Position numbers and translations under genes: made by a program. From contig JADKDV010000003.1 in NCBI GenBank assembly GCA_016718315.1, positions 1 to 64,000 of the forward strand: 64,000 bases of DNA. Reading direction: 5' to 3'. The notes under the pieces are model-generated. The model searched no databases. It worked only from the letters and a program-made list of their open reading frames with translations, and was not told where the DNA came from. Shown here in pieces: positions 9,827 to 17,790 of the stretch (within the stretch, counting starts at the first letter, position 1; each line of letters begins with the position of its first letter). The stretch is from Candidatus Obscuribacter sp. GTDB taxonomy: Bacteria > Cyanobacteriota > Vampirovibrionia > Obscuribacterales > Obscuribacteraceae.

Positions 9827-11245
9827 TTATTCAGCCCTGGGCAATTCAAACCAAAAATTGGAACCAGCACCCTGGTGGCTTATTACGCCCATGCTACCGC
9901 CGTGTTTTTCTACGATTTGTTTGGCTGCCAGTATTGTGCCAACAGAGCCTGTTTCGGCTGTTACTGTAGGCTGTCTGAGCGGGTCAAATAAGGCTTCTTT
10001 TTGATCGTCGGTCATACCAGGACCACGGTCGATGATTTCGACTCTCGCTTTATCCTGGGACTCGATAATCTGCACTCTTACCTTGGCGCCTACCGGCGAG
10101 TATTTGATAGCGTTATTAAAGAGAGTGACAATTACTCCCAGTATTTTTTCTTCGTCCACCATTACGGCTGGTTCTGGTCCGTTGATTTCGAGGACCAGCT
10201 CTTTTTGCCGGATATCGGAGAGCATCATCATCAGTGTTTGTCTGACCAGGCTCATTAGATTGTTGGGTGCTAAATCCAGCTCAAAGCTACCTTGTTGTAA
10301 CTTGTTTACTTCCAGTAGGCTGTCGATACTGGCCATCATCTCGCGGATATCACCGAGGATTGACTCAGCGCGGCGTTTGCCTTGCTCGTGTAGCGTGCCG
10401 TGGACGCCCTCGAGTGTCAGCTCAATATGGAGCATAATGGCTGTCAGAGGACCTTTGATTTGATTGTTGACGCTGTCCAAAAACTTTTGTTTGGTGCGTT
10501 CCAGCTCATAGCGCTCGCTCGTATTAACAATTACACCCAGATACATCGGCAGGCTGCCGACATTGATGCGCTTGAGCGAAAATTCAATTGGTATTTCTCT
10601 TTGTTTGGCAGTCAAGATGCGCATCTGGGTTTTGCGATCGATATAAGCAGCAAAGGCATTTTCACCGCTTGAGCCCAGACGCATTTCCATAGGAAACACC
10701 GCTTTGACCAGGCGCTCAGAAAGACCCAGTGAGCCAGTCTCAAGCATTGTCTCCAGTAGTTTGTTAGCAAAGTCGATTTTGCCATCGACACTGGCTAAAA
10801 ACAAACCCATAGGCATGCTTTCCATAAGGAAACGAAGCATTTCGCGGCTTTCTTTGAAGGGGTCGTTTTGCCCCTGGTTTGGCGCGATGTGATCCTGGGC
10901 CACAAGGAGCATAGCATCGTCCACATCTGACCACTGAGCAGTCCAGTACATCGGCACAACCATGCCATCACGCCTGTTGACGCGACATTCAAACTTGGTT
11001 GGTTGCTTCATAAAGGTGGCAGACAATAGTGCTTGCTGTGCTGTCAGCTGGTCTTCGGTATAAAGGATGTCAAAAATTGACCGGCCAATAAGTTCGTCGC
11101 TAGCCAGTTTCCACACGTCAAAACAGTTCTGGCTAATGCTCAGTATTTTGCCGTTACCATCAACTGACGCTATAACTTCCATGAATACCAGGGCGCACTG
11201 TACTGTATCTGTCCAAATAATCGATTGGCTAGATGATGCTACCAC
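9827..11245 (-). CDS. PAS sensor kinase-like protein lacking the H-box histidine
   Basis: A 472-residue cytosolic protein with two PAS-like domains (about 20-125 and 135-245), a dimerisation helix and a HATPase_c domain. The N box (NNAIKY, about 374), G1 box (DRGPGM, about 405) and G2-type glycine region (GSVG, then GAGSNFWFEL) are intact. The H box reads NNQIKGPLTAI instead of the usual SHELRTPLTAI, so the phospho-acceptor His is Asn261. Several base changes separate this from SHE, so it is not a simple sequencing error. It may bind ATP and signal without autophosphorylation, or act with a partner. The frame is open upstream to 11293, so the GTG start at 11245 is a guess. No response regulator is adjacent. 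Confidence 0.8.
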   Translation of the reverse strand: MVASSSQSIIWTDTVQCALVFMEVIASVDGNGKILSISQNCFDVWKLASDELIGRSIFDILYTEDQLTAQQALLSATFMKQPTKFECRVNRRDGMVVPMYWTAQWSDVDDAMLLVAQDHIAPNQGQNDPFKESREMLRFLMESMPMGLFLASVDGKIDFANKLLETMLETGSLGLSERLVKAVFPMEMRLGSSGENAFAAYIDRKTQMRILTAKQREIPIEFSLKRINVGSLPMYLGVIVNTSERYELERTKQKFLDSVNNQIKGPLTAIMLHIELTLEGVHGTLHEQGKRRAESILGDIREMMASIDSLLEVNKLQQGSFELDLAPNNLMSLVRQTLMMMLSDIRQKELVLEINGPEPAVMVDEEKILGVIVTLFNNAIKYSPVGAKVRVQIIESQDKARVEIIDRGPGMTDDQKEALFDPLRQPTVTAETGSVGTILAAKQIVEKHGGSMGVISHQGAGSNFWFELPRAE

Positions 11246-11336
11246 TCCGGCAAATCGGTGGTCAATCTTGCCAACCCATACTGAATGTATTACAACAGTC
11301 TACTCGAAGAATCCATTGATGCTTTTAGCTTTGGCT

Positions 11337-11804
11337 CTATCTCGTTTGGGCCAGTGAGCTCTTGTTGAGTTTGTCATAGATTTGTGCCCTGGTATCCAGA
11401 TAGCGACTATTGTCGCCACTATACTTGATGGCATCATTGATATCTTTGAGTGCCAAATTCATTTGACCGAGCTTGCTGCGGCAAATAGCTCTTTTATAGA
11501 GAGCTTCGTCTTGATCTTTTTCTCTCTGCAGGATTTGAGCGTAGTCGGCAATTGCCTCTTTGTAGAGTCCAGCCCGCTCACAGGCGCGCGCCCTTTCAAA
11601 GTGATAGGTCTCGGTATCGCCTTGCACTGCTGTTTTGATCAAATAGTCATAATCTGCCAGTCCCTTGCTTATCTGTTTAGTGTTGATAAGTACTTGTGCT
11701 CTCATTTTGCGAGCAGTTGTATATTGTGGATTTAAGATCAAAGCCAGATCATAGTTTTTGAGCCCATTTATGGTGTCGCCTTTGCCGCAGTAGTAGCCGC
11801 CCAG
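11337..11804 (-). pseudogene. TPR protein, C-terminal part after an in-frame TGA
   Basis: This stretch is in the same frame as the gene beginning at 12149, directly after its TGA at 11805-11807. Reading on gives LGGYYCGKGDTINGLKNYDL and then TPR repeats (ISKGLADYDYLIKTAVQ; LYKEAIADYAQILQREKDQDEA; MNLALKDINDAIKYSGDNSR). A nominal start exists at 11741, but it would cut a repeat in two. The most economical reading is one 270-residue TPR protein interrupted by a single TGA. Confidence 0.6.
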
Positions 11805-12149
11805 TCAGCAATGGGCTACAGATCTGAGCAGTTTAAAATCTTTGCCATTCCTGAGTACAATTTCCCAGTCTTGTTTGGCTGCTTCATATTCACCGAGTGA
11901 AGATTTCATCGCAGCGCGGTCAAGGTAGGCTTTCCAGGACGTAGGGCTTATTTTTATACACTCATCCATGTGCAAAAGAGCCGCCTTATAGTTTTCTTTT
12001 GTGGCTTGATTGCGTGCGTTGCGCCAGGCCCTAGCCGCTTGAGGCGGGAGGTCTCCGGGGATTGCCTGAAATTGAGCCAGGACTTGGGCATCTATACAAA
12101 TACTCAAGCTAATGGAAAGTATGAGTGCGCGGCAAAACGAGCCTGGCAT
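11805..12149 (-). CDS. Secreted TPR protein, N-terminal part up to an in-frame TGA
   Basis: A 114-residue frame with a signal peptide (residues 1 to about 25, LILSISLSICIDAQVLAQ) and TPR-like helices (NYKAALLHMDECIKISPTSW; EYEAAKQDWEIVLRNGKDF). It ends RSVAHC at a TGA, and the same frame continues with more TPR sequence. The TGA is followed by C (TGAC), a context known to be a weak stop in E. coli, so low-level readthrough is conceivable. Its ATG directly abuts the TAG of the 535-residue gene upstream (TAGATG), implying coupled translation. Confidence 0.6.
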   Translation of the reverse strand: MPGSFCRALILSISLSICIDAQVLAQFQAIPGDLPPQAARAWRNARNQATKENYKAALLHMDECIKISPTSWKAYLDRAAMKSSLGEYEAAKQDWEIVLRNGKDFKLLRSVAHC

Positions 12150-13757
12150 CTAGTTAAAGAACCACTGTTCAGCGCGTAACAACTCAACGGCTATTTCTCT
12201 AATTCTGAAGGCAAATGCAAACTGTCTTTGTTCAAGCTCCGTGAGACTTGAGATAATCGGCGCGCCGAGTTGATCACGAAGGGGATAGCGTAGCGGTGCA
12301 TTCCAGAATGGCAAACGTCCGGGACCTGGTTCGGACTGGCTATGTTCCCTTTCGCAAAAGGGCATGGCGCCGTTTTCCTTTTTCCAGGCAATTAAGATAT
12401 CACCGACTCTTTTGATCGCTCGTTCTTTGTTCTTGTGGCCTTCATCTGAGCTAAAACCCTGGCTTGACTCAAATATGTCCGGATTTTTTTGACGTGCTCT
12501 TTCAATTGCTTCTCTGACCAGTTCGTTGCCTGAGAGGTTATTGATGTTGTCTCTTGGACCAACTGTAATCCCAGCAAATAACTCTGTCATTATTCGCAGC
12601 ACGCGAGTAACCGCCGAGTGCGTGCGACGTATGCCATTGAGCGCCAGAGAGCGCACTTCTGGTAAAAGGATATTGTAACTATCGCCAAAACTGGCCATGG
12701 CTGATTCCAGTGAATCATATATGGTGCCATCTTCAAAATAGGCTTCGGTGTAAGGTCCTCTGATTAATGCGATTTTGGCAAAGCCGTCTGGATTGTTGTA
12801 ATTAATCGAATGATCGCCTGCTATGAGAGCATGAGCAATGGCTGAGGCTCTTACTTCTGGATGGGGGACGTACCAATCTTCTATGCCGATTTCAAGCAAC
12901 ATTTCTCTTTCTTCGGTCGTAAAATCAATGCGCCCGAGATCGGCTGTCAGATGGGCTTTTATATAAGGTTGCCTGATTTTGCTGTAGATGGACAGCACCA
13001 TTTTGTGTAATCTACCTTTGTGGATGTCGGTCGTAGCGCTGTGTGCTACCAGCCTGTCAAAGGACTCAAGCTGAAATTGTCTGATCAAAAATACAGCGAC
13101 TGTGCGCGCCATAAATTCGGGTGGCGCAATCTGGTGTTGTTTGATAGCAAGGACAATACGCTCTGCAGAGTGCATGTCTTCGCTATTGGAGGGATCAAAA
13201 AAGTAAGACAAAACCAGTGCAGCAGCTTCTGCACCATGGATATTGTGGATGATAAAGTTGCCGCGATTTTTGACAGCATCGCTAAAAATTGAGGCTATAA
13301 GAGCATCTCTTGTTTCTGTATGATCGAGATCCAGGCAACGGCTAGCTTCCAGTACCTGGTCTAGTTCAGCTCTTGTGTGCATCCAGTTCATATTCCACTG
13401 GTAGCCAGCTCCGCTTTCTTTGCTGTCTCTGGCTTCAAGCAAGATATAGGACTCGCGTACAAGAGCTAGGCAGTGCCAGATCATGTCTTTGTCTTTGCGG
13501 CTCAGTGGTTCCGCTTCGAGCTTGTCGTAGATATTGGTTACTTTGCCATCTTGGGCCAGTACCGGCACTTCTGCCAGATCCTGCCTGAGCGCGGCCATGG
13601 CCTTTGGCTCATCTTTGAGTGGCGGAAAAAGTGAGCGCCACTTCTCGTTGTTTGAGAGTGTTAAAAAATGCGCTCGTCCATCTATCGACGCTCTGCCAGC
13701 GTCGTTTTTTTCGACTTCGTCTTCACCCTTAGCTCGGATGGCTTTACTCTCGGCCAT
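12150..13757 (-). CDS. Uncharacterised protein with HD-hydrolase-like helices
   Basis: A 535-residue soluble protein with no signal peptide. Residues 125-195 (RAELDQVLEASRCLDLDHTE, IFSDAVKN, HNIHGAEAAALVLSYF) resemble the helical core of HD-domain phosphohydrolases. The HD dyad reads SD, so metal binding and catalysis are doubtful. Further histidines follow (AVFLIRQFQLESFDRLVAH). The C-terminal half matches nothing I know. It is translationally coupled to the secreted TPR gene downstream. HD ancestry is a weak inference. Confidence 0.5.
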   Translation of the reverse strand: MAESKAIRAKGEDEVEKNDAGRASIDGRAHFLTLSNNEKWRSLFPPLKDEPKAMAALRQDLAEVPVLAQDGKVTNIYDKLEAEPLSRKDKDMIWHCLALVRESYILLEARDSKESGAGYQWNMNWMHTRAELDQVLEASRCLDLDHTETRDALIASIFSDAVKNRGNFIIHNIHGAEAAALVLSYFFDPSNSEDMHSAERIVLAIKQHQIAPPEFMARTVAVFLIRQFQLESFDRLVAHSATTDIHKGRLHKMVLSIYSKIRQPYIKAHLTADLGRIDFTTEEREMLLEIGIEDWYVPHPEVRASAIAHALIAGDHSINYNNPDGFAKIALIRGPYTEAYFEDGTIYDSLESAMASFGDSYNILLPEVRSLALNGIRRTHSAVTRVLRIMTELFAGITVGPRDNINNLSGNELVREAIERARQKNPDIFESSQGFSSDEGHKNKERAIKRVGDILIAWKKENGAMPFCEREHSQSEPGPGRLPFWNAPLRYPLRDQLGAPIISSLTELEQRQFAFAFRIREIAVELLRAEQWFFN

Positions 13758-13800
13758 GACCTCTCCTGGTTAGCCCACCATTATATCCCTATTTGCCCAT

Positions 13801-15282
13801 TTATTTTGGCAGGTAGACATCCTGTACCTCACAGTTACCGTTGGCCTGGCCAAGCAGGCGATAATTGCGCCTGACCGCCTCGATTGTAGCCTTATCCCAT
13901 TGCGCCATTTTGCGCTCACCGGTAAATTCTTGATGGTTTATCACCACCACTGCATATTTTTTTGCTTCCACATTTTTGAGCATATCTCTGGCCTGGCTGC
14001 CATCCAATCCCAATACCTGGATAAAGGTTGTGATATCGACAGGCTCACTGATAGCGCCAAAGAGTGGTCCATATCCGCCGTCCTCGCTGAGGACGAGTTG
14101 ACCTTGCATCAGGCGCTTTAACTCGGCAGGCTCCACCGCAGGATTTAGAGCTAGTTTGCGCTGGCAGGTAGCCGGACTAAAGAGTGCTGTGGCCAAAAAT
14201 AGTAGTAATGCGCCGGAGAGCAAAAGAGTGCTGCCGTACATAAGGGCGGTGACTCTGCCCATTTTGGGTGCCTGGGCGGTGCTCTCTACCATGGTGGCAA
14301 TGAATAGAGGCAGGGGCAATAGCAATACAAGGAAGTGATTGACATTGCTATAGGCGGTGCCGGCCGTGTAAAAGGTTACCGGTAGAGTTGTTAGCAAAAG
14401 TAAAAGAGCCAATCTCAGTGGGTTATTTGAGAGCTTCTCTCGATAGATAACACTTAAAGGTAGCGCTAACAATGTCAGAATAAATTTGGGCCAATCGACA
14501 TACATGAGAGCGAGGCGCTCGCTGAGATAGCGCCATTCAAATGGCATATGGGTGGCAAAACGCATGTGTGCAATAAAGCCTCCCTGCGTGGCAACCTGAG
14601 CCAGTCCGAGCATACTTAAAAGTGCCAGAGCAAAGCCGCTGGCAAAAATTGCTGCATCTTTAATGCGTCTGGCCAGGAGCATATCTAAGATCAGGGCTGG
14701 TGCTATCAGGGCTGATGGCTGTTTAGTCATGGTGGCCAGGCTGAGGGCTAAAGCTGAGGCGATAAGCGTTAGCACCGGTGTTTTTGTGCCCTGGCTGAGA
14801 GCGTAGAGCCAGAGAGAGAGCGCTGAAAGGGCGAGTGAGAGCTGATCCACCCGACCTTTAGCGGACCAGAGCCAAATTGCCATAAAGCTCATCAGTAGCA
14901 CGGTGCCACCAATGCTGGTGCGCTTGTGGCAATAGCGGCGTAAAAATTTGTAGTAAAAAACGGCGGTGAAAAGGCTGGCCAGTATCGATATTAGTCTTGG
15001 CCAGAGATAGTTTGGCTCTCCATGCTCAAATAGAGCACAGACGATAAAGTAAAAGGGAGGATAGATTATTACTGTATAAGGGCTCTGGCTGAGGGTTGAG
15101 AGTGGGTAAGGATTGAGTCCACGGGCAATTTGTGTGGATGCCCAGAGGCAGGGTCCTTCGTATTCGATGGCTTGATTTTGACTGAGCGCATAGCAAAAAA
15201 ACATGGCATAAGCTGCCGCTACTGTCAGTGCCGAGATCAGTAGAGCACTGCCCAGTATTGTTTTGCTAGATTGTTTGTCCAT
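13801..15282 (-). CDS. GT39/DUF2029-like membrane glycosyltransferase
   Basis: A 493-residue polytopic membrane protein with roughly ten hydrophobic segments. After the first membrane helix the loop reads EYEGPCLWASTQIARGLNPYP, the acidic first-loop pattern followed by GxxPY seen in ArnT/PMT-type (GT-C) polyprenyl-phosphate-sugar transferases. The C-terminal 100 residues form a soluble domain. Such enzymes move a sugar from a lipid carrier on the outer face of the inner membrane. It is the last gene of a four-gene overlapping operon and overlaps the SDR gene upstream by 17 bp. Substrate unknown. Confidence 0.7.
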   Translation of the reverse strand: MDKQSSKTILGSALLISALTVAAAYAMFFCYALSQNQAIEYEGPCLWASTQIARGLNPYPLSTLSQSPYTVIIYPPFYFIVCALFEHGEPNYLWPRLISILASLFTAVFYYKFLRRYCHKRTSIGGTVLLMSFMAIWLWSAKGRVDQLSLALSALSLWLYALSQGTKTPVLTLIASALALSLATMTKQPSALIAPALILDMLLARRIKDAAIFASGFALALLSMLGLAQVATQGGFIAHMRFATHMPFEWRYLSERLALMYVDWPKFILTLLALPLSVIYREKLSNNPLRLALLLLLTTLPVTFYTAGTAYSNVNHFLVLLLPLPLFIATMVESTAQAPKMGRVTALMYGSTLLLSGALLLFLATALFSPATCQRKLALNPAVEPAELKRLMQGQLVLSEDGGYGPLFGAISEPVDITTFIQVLGLDGSQARDMLKNVEAKKYAVVVINHQEFTGERKMAQWDKATIEAVRRNYRLLGQANGNCEVQDVYLPK

Positions 15283-16315
15283 GTTTTAAGACCCAATCGA
15301 TACTGCGTCTCATTCCTTCTTCAAGTGCTACGGTTGGCTTGTACCCTAGCTCTCGCTCGGCTTTGGCAACTGAGCAGGCAATATTTTTATTCATTTCGGA
15401 GAGGACATGAAACTTCTGGTGATACAGACCCAGTCCTTGCAGTGTGCCATCGATAGCTACTGCTACTTCCGATGCCAGGTCTGGCAGTCTCATTCTCTTA
15501 CCCTGGCAGGCAATGCCAAAGTCATTGGTCAAGACTTTTTCGATTGTGTCTATTACTTGATTCATCGAGTATGGTTCTTTGTCGGCAATCCAGTAGGTGT
15601 TGCCTTTAGCTTCTTCTACTTTGTGGCAAAGCAAAAGACCCTGACAGATATTGTCGATATAAGCCATTGAGCGCAGATTATTGCCACTGCCTACAATTGG
15701 TGCCTTACCATCTTTTACCATAGTAAAAAAGAGAGTTTGTCTGGCTGGCTGATTTGGTCCATAAAACCACGGTGGGCGGATTATCACCGTTTCAATTTTG
15801 CCTGTGGCGTGAGCCTTGTTGACGATATCTTCGCCAGCCTTTTTGCTTTTGCCGTAATTCATATAGGGATTGTAGGGACTCTTTTCGTCAAAGATTGTCG
15901 AGCCAGCCTTGGCAATACCGATTGGCGAGTTGGATGAAACATGGACAAAACGTTTGGCATTTACGCGCAAAGCGGCATCCATCATGGTCTGAGTGCCGTT
16001 CTCATTGACTTGATAGAGCTCTTTGACGCCACCGGTGGGATGGATTATGCCAGCCACATGAAAGACTGTAGCGCCTTCAGCATTGCTAAATAGTTTGGGC
16101 ACGCCGCTACCATCTTTGAGATCGCCGCGGATTATTTCTACTGCGCTGCCAAATGGTTTGAGATCACTTACATCAGCATCTGGCAGTGCCAACACCCGTA
16201 CTTGTGTAAAGAGAGGAGCACTGACCAGTGGAGCCTCACTTAGACCGTTTAGCAGTGTATCCACCAGCCTTGTACCAAGCCAACCCGGGGCACCAGTGAC
16301 GATGGCTAATCTCAT
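15266..16315 (-). CDS. Extended SDR (epimerase / 3-beta-HSD type)
   Basis: A 349-residue NAD(P)-dependent extended short-chain dehydrogenase. It shows the nucleotide-binding motif TGAPGWLG (residues 7-14), the active-site SSNSPIG strand and YGKSK (YxxxK) catalytic pair, and the extended-SDR substrate region (VIIRPPWFYGPNQPA). The overall pattern is closest to the sterol-dehydrogenase/isomerase-type branch. Its ATG shares one base with the stop of the GMC oxidoreductase (TAATG), so the two are co-translated. Together they could oxidise or isomerise a lipid hydroxyl group; that is inference. Confidence 0.82.
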   Translation of the reverse strand: MRLAIVTGAPGWLGTRLVDTLLNGLSEAPLVSAPLFTQVRVLALPDADVSDLKPFGSAVEIIRGDLKDGSGVPKLFSNAEGATVFHVAGIIHPTGGVKELYQVNENGTQTMMDAALRVNAKRFVHVSSNSPIGIAKAGSTIFDEKSPYNPYMNYGKSKKAGEDIVNKAHATGKIETVIIRPPWFYGPNQPARQTLFFTMVKDGKAPIVGSGNNLRSMAYIDNICQGLLLCHKVEEAKGNTYWIADKEPYSMNQVIDTIEKVLTNDFGIACQGKRMRLPDLASEVAVAIDGTLQGLGLYHQKFHVLSEMNKNIACSVAKAERELGYKPTVALEEGMRRSIDWVLKHGQTI

Positions 16316-17790
16316 TAATTTCTCCCGTTTTTATGTGTTTGCGCAAAGTTGAGAGCGTTGCGTCTGGCGATGGCCATAATAGTACCTTGAGGATTGATAC
16401 CAGGCGAATCCGGCAGCATACTGGCGTCGCCCAAATAGAGATTGGTCAGACCATGTACTTTGCCGTAGCTGTCGGCGGCACAGCGCTCGGGGCGCTCGCC
16501 AATGGGACAGGTCGAAAAGCCATGCACAGTGGTGAGGCTTAGAGCCGAGCGCGGTAAGGTCTCGTCGAGCCAGCGTACACTATCTAACTCGGATGTGATT
16601 TTGGGCAAACCATACACGCAAGGATAGACTTCGCTGGCGCCTGCTGCTAAAAGTAAGGTCGAGAGTCTGGCCAGTCCCTGGCTGAGATGGCGTACATCGA
16701 CATCGGAGAGCTCGTATTTGAGCACGGCATCACCATCTCCGGTCATTGAGGCGCGCACGCTACCACGGCCAGTGCCACGCACACCGACATAGTAACTGGC
16801 CATACGTCTGTAATTGGCAATCGACTCTCTTGTGTCAAGCCAGTTATCGGCAAGATTGATAGCCAGGTGGCCTACACTAAAAAATGAACCGCCCAGTGAT
16901 ATATCTGGCCAAAATTCTTTGACTTGCAAAAGCGGCATGACACTCTTGTGGGCGTCTATTTCTTCGTCAAAGAGCGCGGTTACTTTGAGCATGGGGTGAA
17001 TTTGAAAAGTATCGCCAATGTGCTCTTTAATACCGCTGCGTCTTAGTAGGGCTGGAGTTTGGGTCGGTCCAGCACAGACAAAGACATAATCGGCGTCTAT
17101 ACGTACTAGATGCGAGCCGCCCTCAGGGTGGGTGATTTCGGCCAGCACTCCTGTCACTTTGCCGCCACTCTTAATCAGTAGTTTGGCTCTGGCGCCAGTG
17201 ATAAAGCGAGCTCCGGTTGCTTCTGCTTCTGGTACAAGTGCGACCGAAACCCCTTGCTTGGCGCCTTTAGGGCAACCTGTGGCACAGCTATTGGTATTGA
17301 CACAGCCTGTTGCTGCTCGTCTTACTTCCTGAGCCGACCACTGCATTGCTTCAATGCCGCGCTGAAAGACTTGTGTTGATTTGGGCCAGTCACCGTTTCT
17401 ATCTTGCACATGTAACTTCTCTTCAGCCCAGTCAAAATGACTCTGTAGAGCATCCATACTAAAGTCTCTGAGGCCAAAGCGAGCTTGCCAACGCAACAAA
17501 AACTCAGGTGGCAGTCTGTGCCAAAATCCGCTATTGATTTCGGTACTGCCACCAAGGCAGCGTCCTTCGACATAACCAATAGGGATAGAACCCATAATTG
17601 GCATCATGCCCCGGTTGCGATAAAGCAGTTGCATCGCTTTTGTGGGCGCTTGTCCGTAACTTGAGAGCGGATGTCTACCACCTTCTTCCAAAACGACTAC
17701 GTCAAAACCTTCTTGAGCTAAAGTGGCGGCGGTGGTTGTGCCACCTGCGCCGCTACCGATGATTAGTACCTGGCTTCTTTTTTCGATCAT
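16315..17790 (-). CDS. GMC-family FAD oxidoreductase
   Basis: A 491-residue flavoenzyme. The FAD-binding GSGAGGTTTAATLA motif is at residues 12-25, the GMC-type GRCLGGSTEINSG follows near 90, and the C-terminal GMC motif is present (YLGDASMLPDSPGINPQGTIMA). A Cys-rich insert (CVNTNSCATGCPKGAKQ) around 165 is typical of the long-chain-alcohol/cholesterol-oxidase branch. Its ATG overlaps the upstream stop (ATGA), so it is coupled to the flippase-like gene. That gene's C-terminus looks like the small-subunit domain that often accompanies such enzymes. A membrane lipid or sterol-like alcohol is a likely substrate (inference). Confidence 0.85.
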   Translation of the reverse strand: MIEKRSQVLIIGSGAGGTTTAATLAQEGFDVVVLEEGGRHPLSSYGQAPTKAMQLLYRNRGMMPIMGSIPIGYVEGRCLGGSTEINSGFWHRLPPEFLLRWQARFGLRDFSMDALQSHFDWAEEKLHVQDRNGDWPKSTQVFQRGIEAMQWSAQEVRRAATGCVNTNSCATGCPKGAKQGVSVALVPEAEATGARFITGARAKLLIKSGGKVTGVLAEITHPEGGSHLVRIDADYVFVCAGPTQTPALLRRSGIKEHIGDTFQIHPMLKVTALFDEEIDAHKSVMPLLQVKEFWPDISLGGSFFSVGHLAINLADNWLDTRESIANYRRMASYYVGVRGTGRGSVRASMTGDGDAVLKYELSDVDVRHLSQGLARLSTLLLAAGASEVYPCVYGLPKITSELDSVRWLDETLPRSALSLTTVHGFSTCPIGERPERCAADSYGKVHGLTNLYLGDASMLPDSPGINPQGTIMAIARRNALNFAQTHKNGRN

